A stretch of 6,227 nt of DNA, taken from NCBI RefSeq assembly GCF_946222305.1, contig NZ_CAMIHZ010000055.1, positions 1 through 6,227 of the forward strand. Direction: 5' to 3'. The stretch is from an uncultured Corynebacterium sp. GTDB lineage: Bacteria; Actinomycetota; Actinomycetes; Mycobacteriales; Mycobacteriaceae. The notes under the pieces are model-generated. The model searched no databases. It worked only from the letters and a program-made list of their open reading frames with translations, and was not told the DNA's origin. The translations under genes were made by a program, and so were the position numbers. Below, in pieces: positions 4,585 to 6,227 of the stretch (position 1 is its first letter; each line of letters opens with the position of its first letter).

Positions 4585-6165
4585 TTACTTCTTGCCACCC
4601 GTGACCGAGTACTCCCAGGCGCCTAAGCCAGCGGTAGCGCCCGCGCCCTGAGCCACCACGATCTGCTTGAACGGAATCGCGGTGCAGTCGCCGGCTGCGT
4701 ACACACCGGGAATGCTGGTGGCGTTGTGGTCGTCCACAACAATTTCGCCCGGGCCGGAAGTCTCGATACCGGAGCCTTCCAGCCACTTCGTGTTTGGCAG
4801 CAGTCCAATCTGCACGAACACACCGGACAGGTCCAAGGACTTCTCCTCGTCCGTGGCGCGATCGGTGTATTTCAGGCCGGTCACGCTCTGGTCGTCGCCC
4901 AGGATCTCGGTGGTGGCGGCATTGGTGATGACATCCACGTTGGACATGGATGCGATCTTGTCCATGAGCACATCGTCGGCCCGGCACTGCTCGCCGAACT
5001 CCAAGACGGTCACGTGCTTAACGAGGCCTGCCAAATCGATGGCCGCCTCGATGCCCGAATTGCCTCCACCGATAACGGCGATGTCCTTGCCCTTGAACAG
5101 TGGGCCGTCACAGTGAGGACAGAAGGTAACACCCTTGTTTCGGTACTCAGATTCACCAGGCACGTTCAGCAGGCGCCAGTTTGCGCCCGTGGCAATAACG
5201 ATCTGGCGGGCCTTCAGGGCGGCGTCATCCCCAAAGTGCACGGTGTGAAGCCCACCTGGTTCAGAGGCAGGAGTAAAACTCGTGGCTTCCTGGGCCTTGA
5301 TTACGTCGATGTCGTAATCATTGACGTGTTCTTCAAGAGCTGCCGCGAATTTGGGGCCTTCCGTGTACTTCACGGAAATGAAGTTCTCGATCGACATGGT
5401 GTCCAACACCTGGCCACCGAAGTGGTCACCTACGAGACCCACGTTCATGCCCTTACGCGCGACGTAGATAGCGGCGGAAACGCCAGCTGGGCCCTGGCCG
5501 ACAACGAGGACGTCGAATTCGCCCTTTTCGTTGAGCTTGGCTGCATCGCGGGCGGCAGCGCCGGAGTCCAGCTTGCGGACGAAATCAGCGACATCCATGC
5601 GGCCGGAGGCGAACTCCTCGCCGTTCAAGAAGACCGTTGGAACGGCCTGCACGCCCTTGTCGTTGACCTCGTCCTGGAACAGGGAGCCTTCGACTGCCGT
5701 GTGTTTGATCCGTGGGTTGATCACAGACATGGCGTTCAGTGCCTGCACCACGGTGGGGCAGTTCTGGCAGGACAAGGACATGTAAGTGACGAATTCGTAG
5801 TCACCATCGAGGCCCTCGACCGCGTCGATCAGCTCCTGGTCTTCCTTAATCGGGTTGCCACCGACCTGCAGCAGCGCCAGAACCAAGGAGCTGAATTCGT
5901 GACCCATGGGGATGCCCGCGAAGGTCACGCCGGTATCCGTCCCCTTTCGGGAAATCGTGAAGGATGGCTTGCGCTCGTGGGCATCGGCATCCTCGCGCGT
6001 GCTGACCTTATCGGATAGCGCGGCGATGTCTTCGAGCAGCTGCTTCAGATCCGCAGAAGCATCGCGGCCGTCGAGGGAGTAAACAAGCTCAACTTCCTCG
6101 GTGATGCGGGGCATCAACTGGGATAGCTGATTGGTGAGGTTGTCATCGAGAAGCTTCTTAGCCAT
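4585..6165 (-). CDS. ahpF: Alkyl hydroperoxide reductase subunit F (NAD(P)H:AhpC disulfide reductase)
   Basis: AhpF is a cytoplasmic FAD flavoprotein that passes electrons from NADH (or NADPH) through two disulfides to AhpC, which reduces hydrogen peroxide and organic hydroperoxides. The 526-residue length matches the family (about 520). Residues 1-200 form the double thioredoxin-fold N-terminal domain with the CQNC redox centre (C133, C136) and the cis-proline stretch AVPTVF. From about 216 comes the thioredoxin-reductase-like part: FAD motif GQGPAG (223-228), redox disulfide CPHC (C349, C352), nucleotide motif GGGNSG (366-371) and FAD-binding YAAGDC (489-494). All key residues are present, so it should be active. 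AAAGGAG eight bases upstream fixes the start. No other gene fits in the 62 bases to the window edge; ahpC normally precedes ahpF and is expected beyond it. Regulation, usually OxyR-type, is not visible here. Confidence 0.98.
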   Translation of the reverse strand: MAKKLLDDNLTNQLSQLMPRITEEVELVYSLDGRDASADLKQLLEDIAALSDKVSTREDADAHERKPSFTISRKGTDTGVTFAGIPMGHEFSSLVLALLQVGGNPIKEDQELIDAVEGLDGDYEFVTYMSLSCQNCPTVVQALNAMSVINPRIKHTAVEGSLFQDEVNDKGVQAVPTVFLNGEEFASGRMDVADFVRKLDSGAAARDAAKLNEKGEFDVLVVGQGPAGVSAAIYVARKGMNVGLVGDHFGGQVLDTMSIENFISVKYTEGPKFAAALEEHVNDYDIDVIKAQEATSFTPASEPGGLHTVHFGDDAALKARQIVIATGANWRLLNVPGESEYRNKGVTFCPHCDGPLFKGKDIAVIGGGNSGIEAAIDLAGLVKHVTVLEFGEQCRADDVLMDKIASMSNVDVITNAATTEILGDDQSVTGLKYTDRATDEEKSLDLSGVFVQIGLLPNTKWLEGSGIETSGPGEIVVDDHNATSIPGVYAAGDCTAIPFKQIVVAQGAGATAGLGAWEYSVTGGKK

Positions 6166-6173
6166 TGTGCAAT

Positions 6174-6180
6174 CTCCTTT
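6174..6180 (-). promoter_or_regulatory. Ribosome binding site of ahpF
   Basis: AAAGGAG on the minus strand, eight bases before the ATG at 6165. It confirms the chosen start. No promoter is evident in the remaining bases 6181-6227, in keeping with cotranscription from an upstream ahpC. Confidence 0.85.
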
Positions 6181-6227
6181 GCGGAATCTTGATGAACGGT
6201 TGCTGGGGCGGGGGGATGGGACTGAGG

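Noticed and set aside
4726..6018. A 430-codon open frame on the plus strand, opposite ahpF
   Set aside because: It lies wholly within ahpF on the other strand, has no ribosome site or recognisable domain, and its openness follows from the GC-rich codon use of ahpF.

Overview
The window looks like chromosome from a Corynebacterium or a close mycolic-acid actinobacterium. The evidence is a secreted protein built from LGFP repeats (a module typical of the mycolate/arabinogalactan envelope), a full-length AhpF, strong AAGGAG-type ribosome sites, GTG/TTG starts and moderately high GC in the housekeeping part. The species cannot be told from this sequence alone.

Layout. (1) 1-510, plus strand: a 5'-truncated serine resolvase that keeps its arginine motif and helix-turn-helix but has no catalytic serine region. 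(2) 525-2800, minus strand: a three-frame cassette. An LGFP-repeat exported protein (1649-2800) runs into an ORF (811-1689) carrying an RHxxW...AHE...DxYNNxxGR domain. A 93-residue three-helix membrane protein (525-806) follows four bases later. The first two frames look like one protein of about 662 residues split by an extra C in a CCCC run. The LGFP part would hold the protein in the envelope, the C-terminal domain could be the effector, and the small membrane protein is a candidate immunity partner. (3) 2801-3310: the promoter region of the cassette with several short inverted repeats, then gene-poor sequence holding a frameshifted small gene. (4) 3312-3596, minus strand: a small protein with the S-xxx-E-G inhibitory signature of VbhA-type Fic antitoxins, but no Fic gene beside it. 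(5) 3655-4431, plus strand: the remains of a metalloid-type operon. It has a broken ArsR regulator, an ATGA-coupled permease that has lost its middle, and an apparently intact 53-residue protein with a Cys-Cys pair, followed by a hairpin terminator. (6) 4585-6165, minus strand: an intact ahpF, whose usual partner ahpC would lie just beyond the right edge.

Reading the whole: a conserved peroxide-defence gene borders an accessory region with repeated decay (truncated resolvase, frameshifted effector, frameshifted small gene, broken arsR, internally deleted permease). The most interesting part is the LGFP-effector/membrane-protein pair at 525-2800. The orphan VbhA-like protein with its unknown downstream partner is second.
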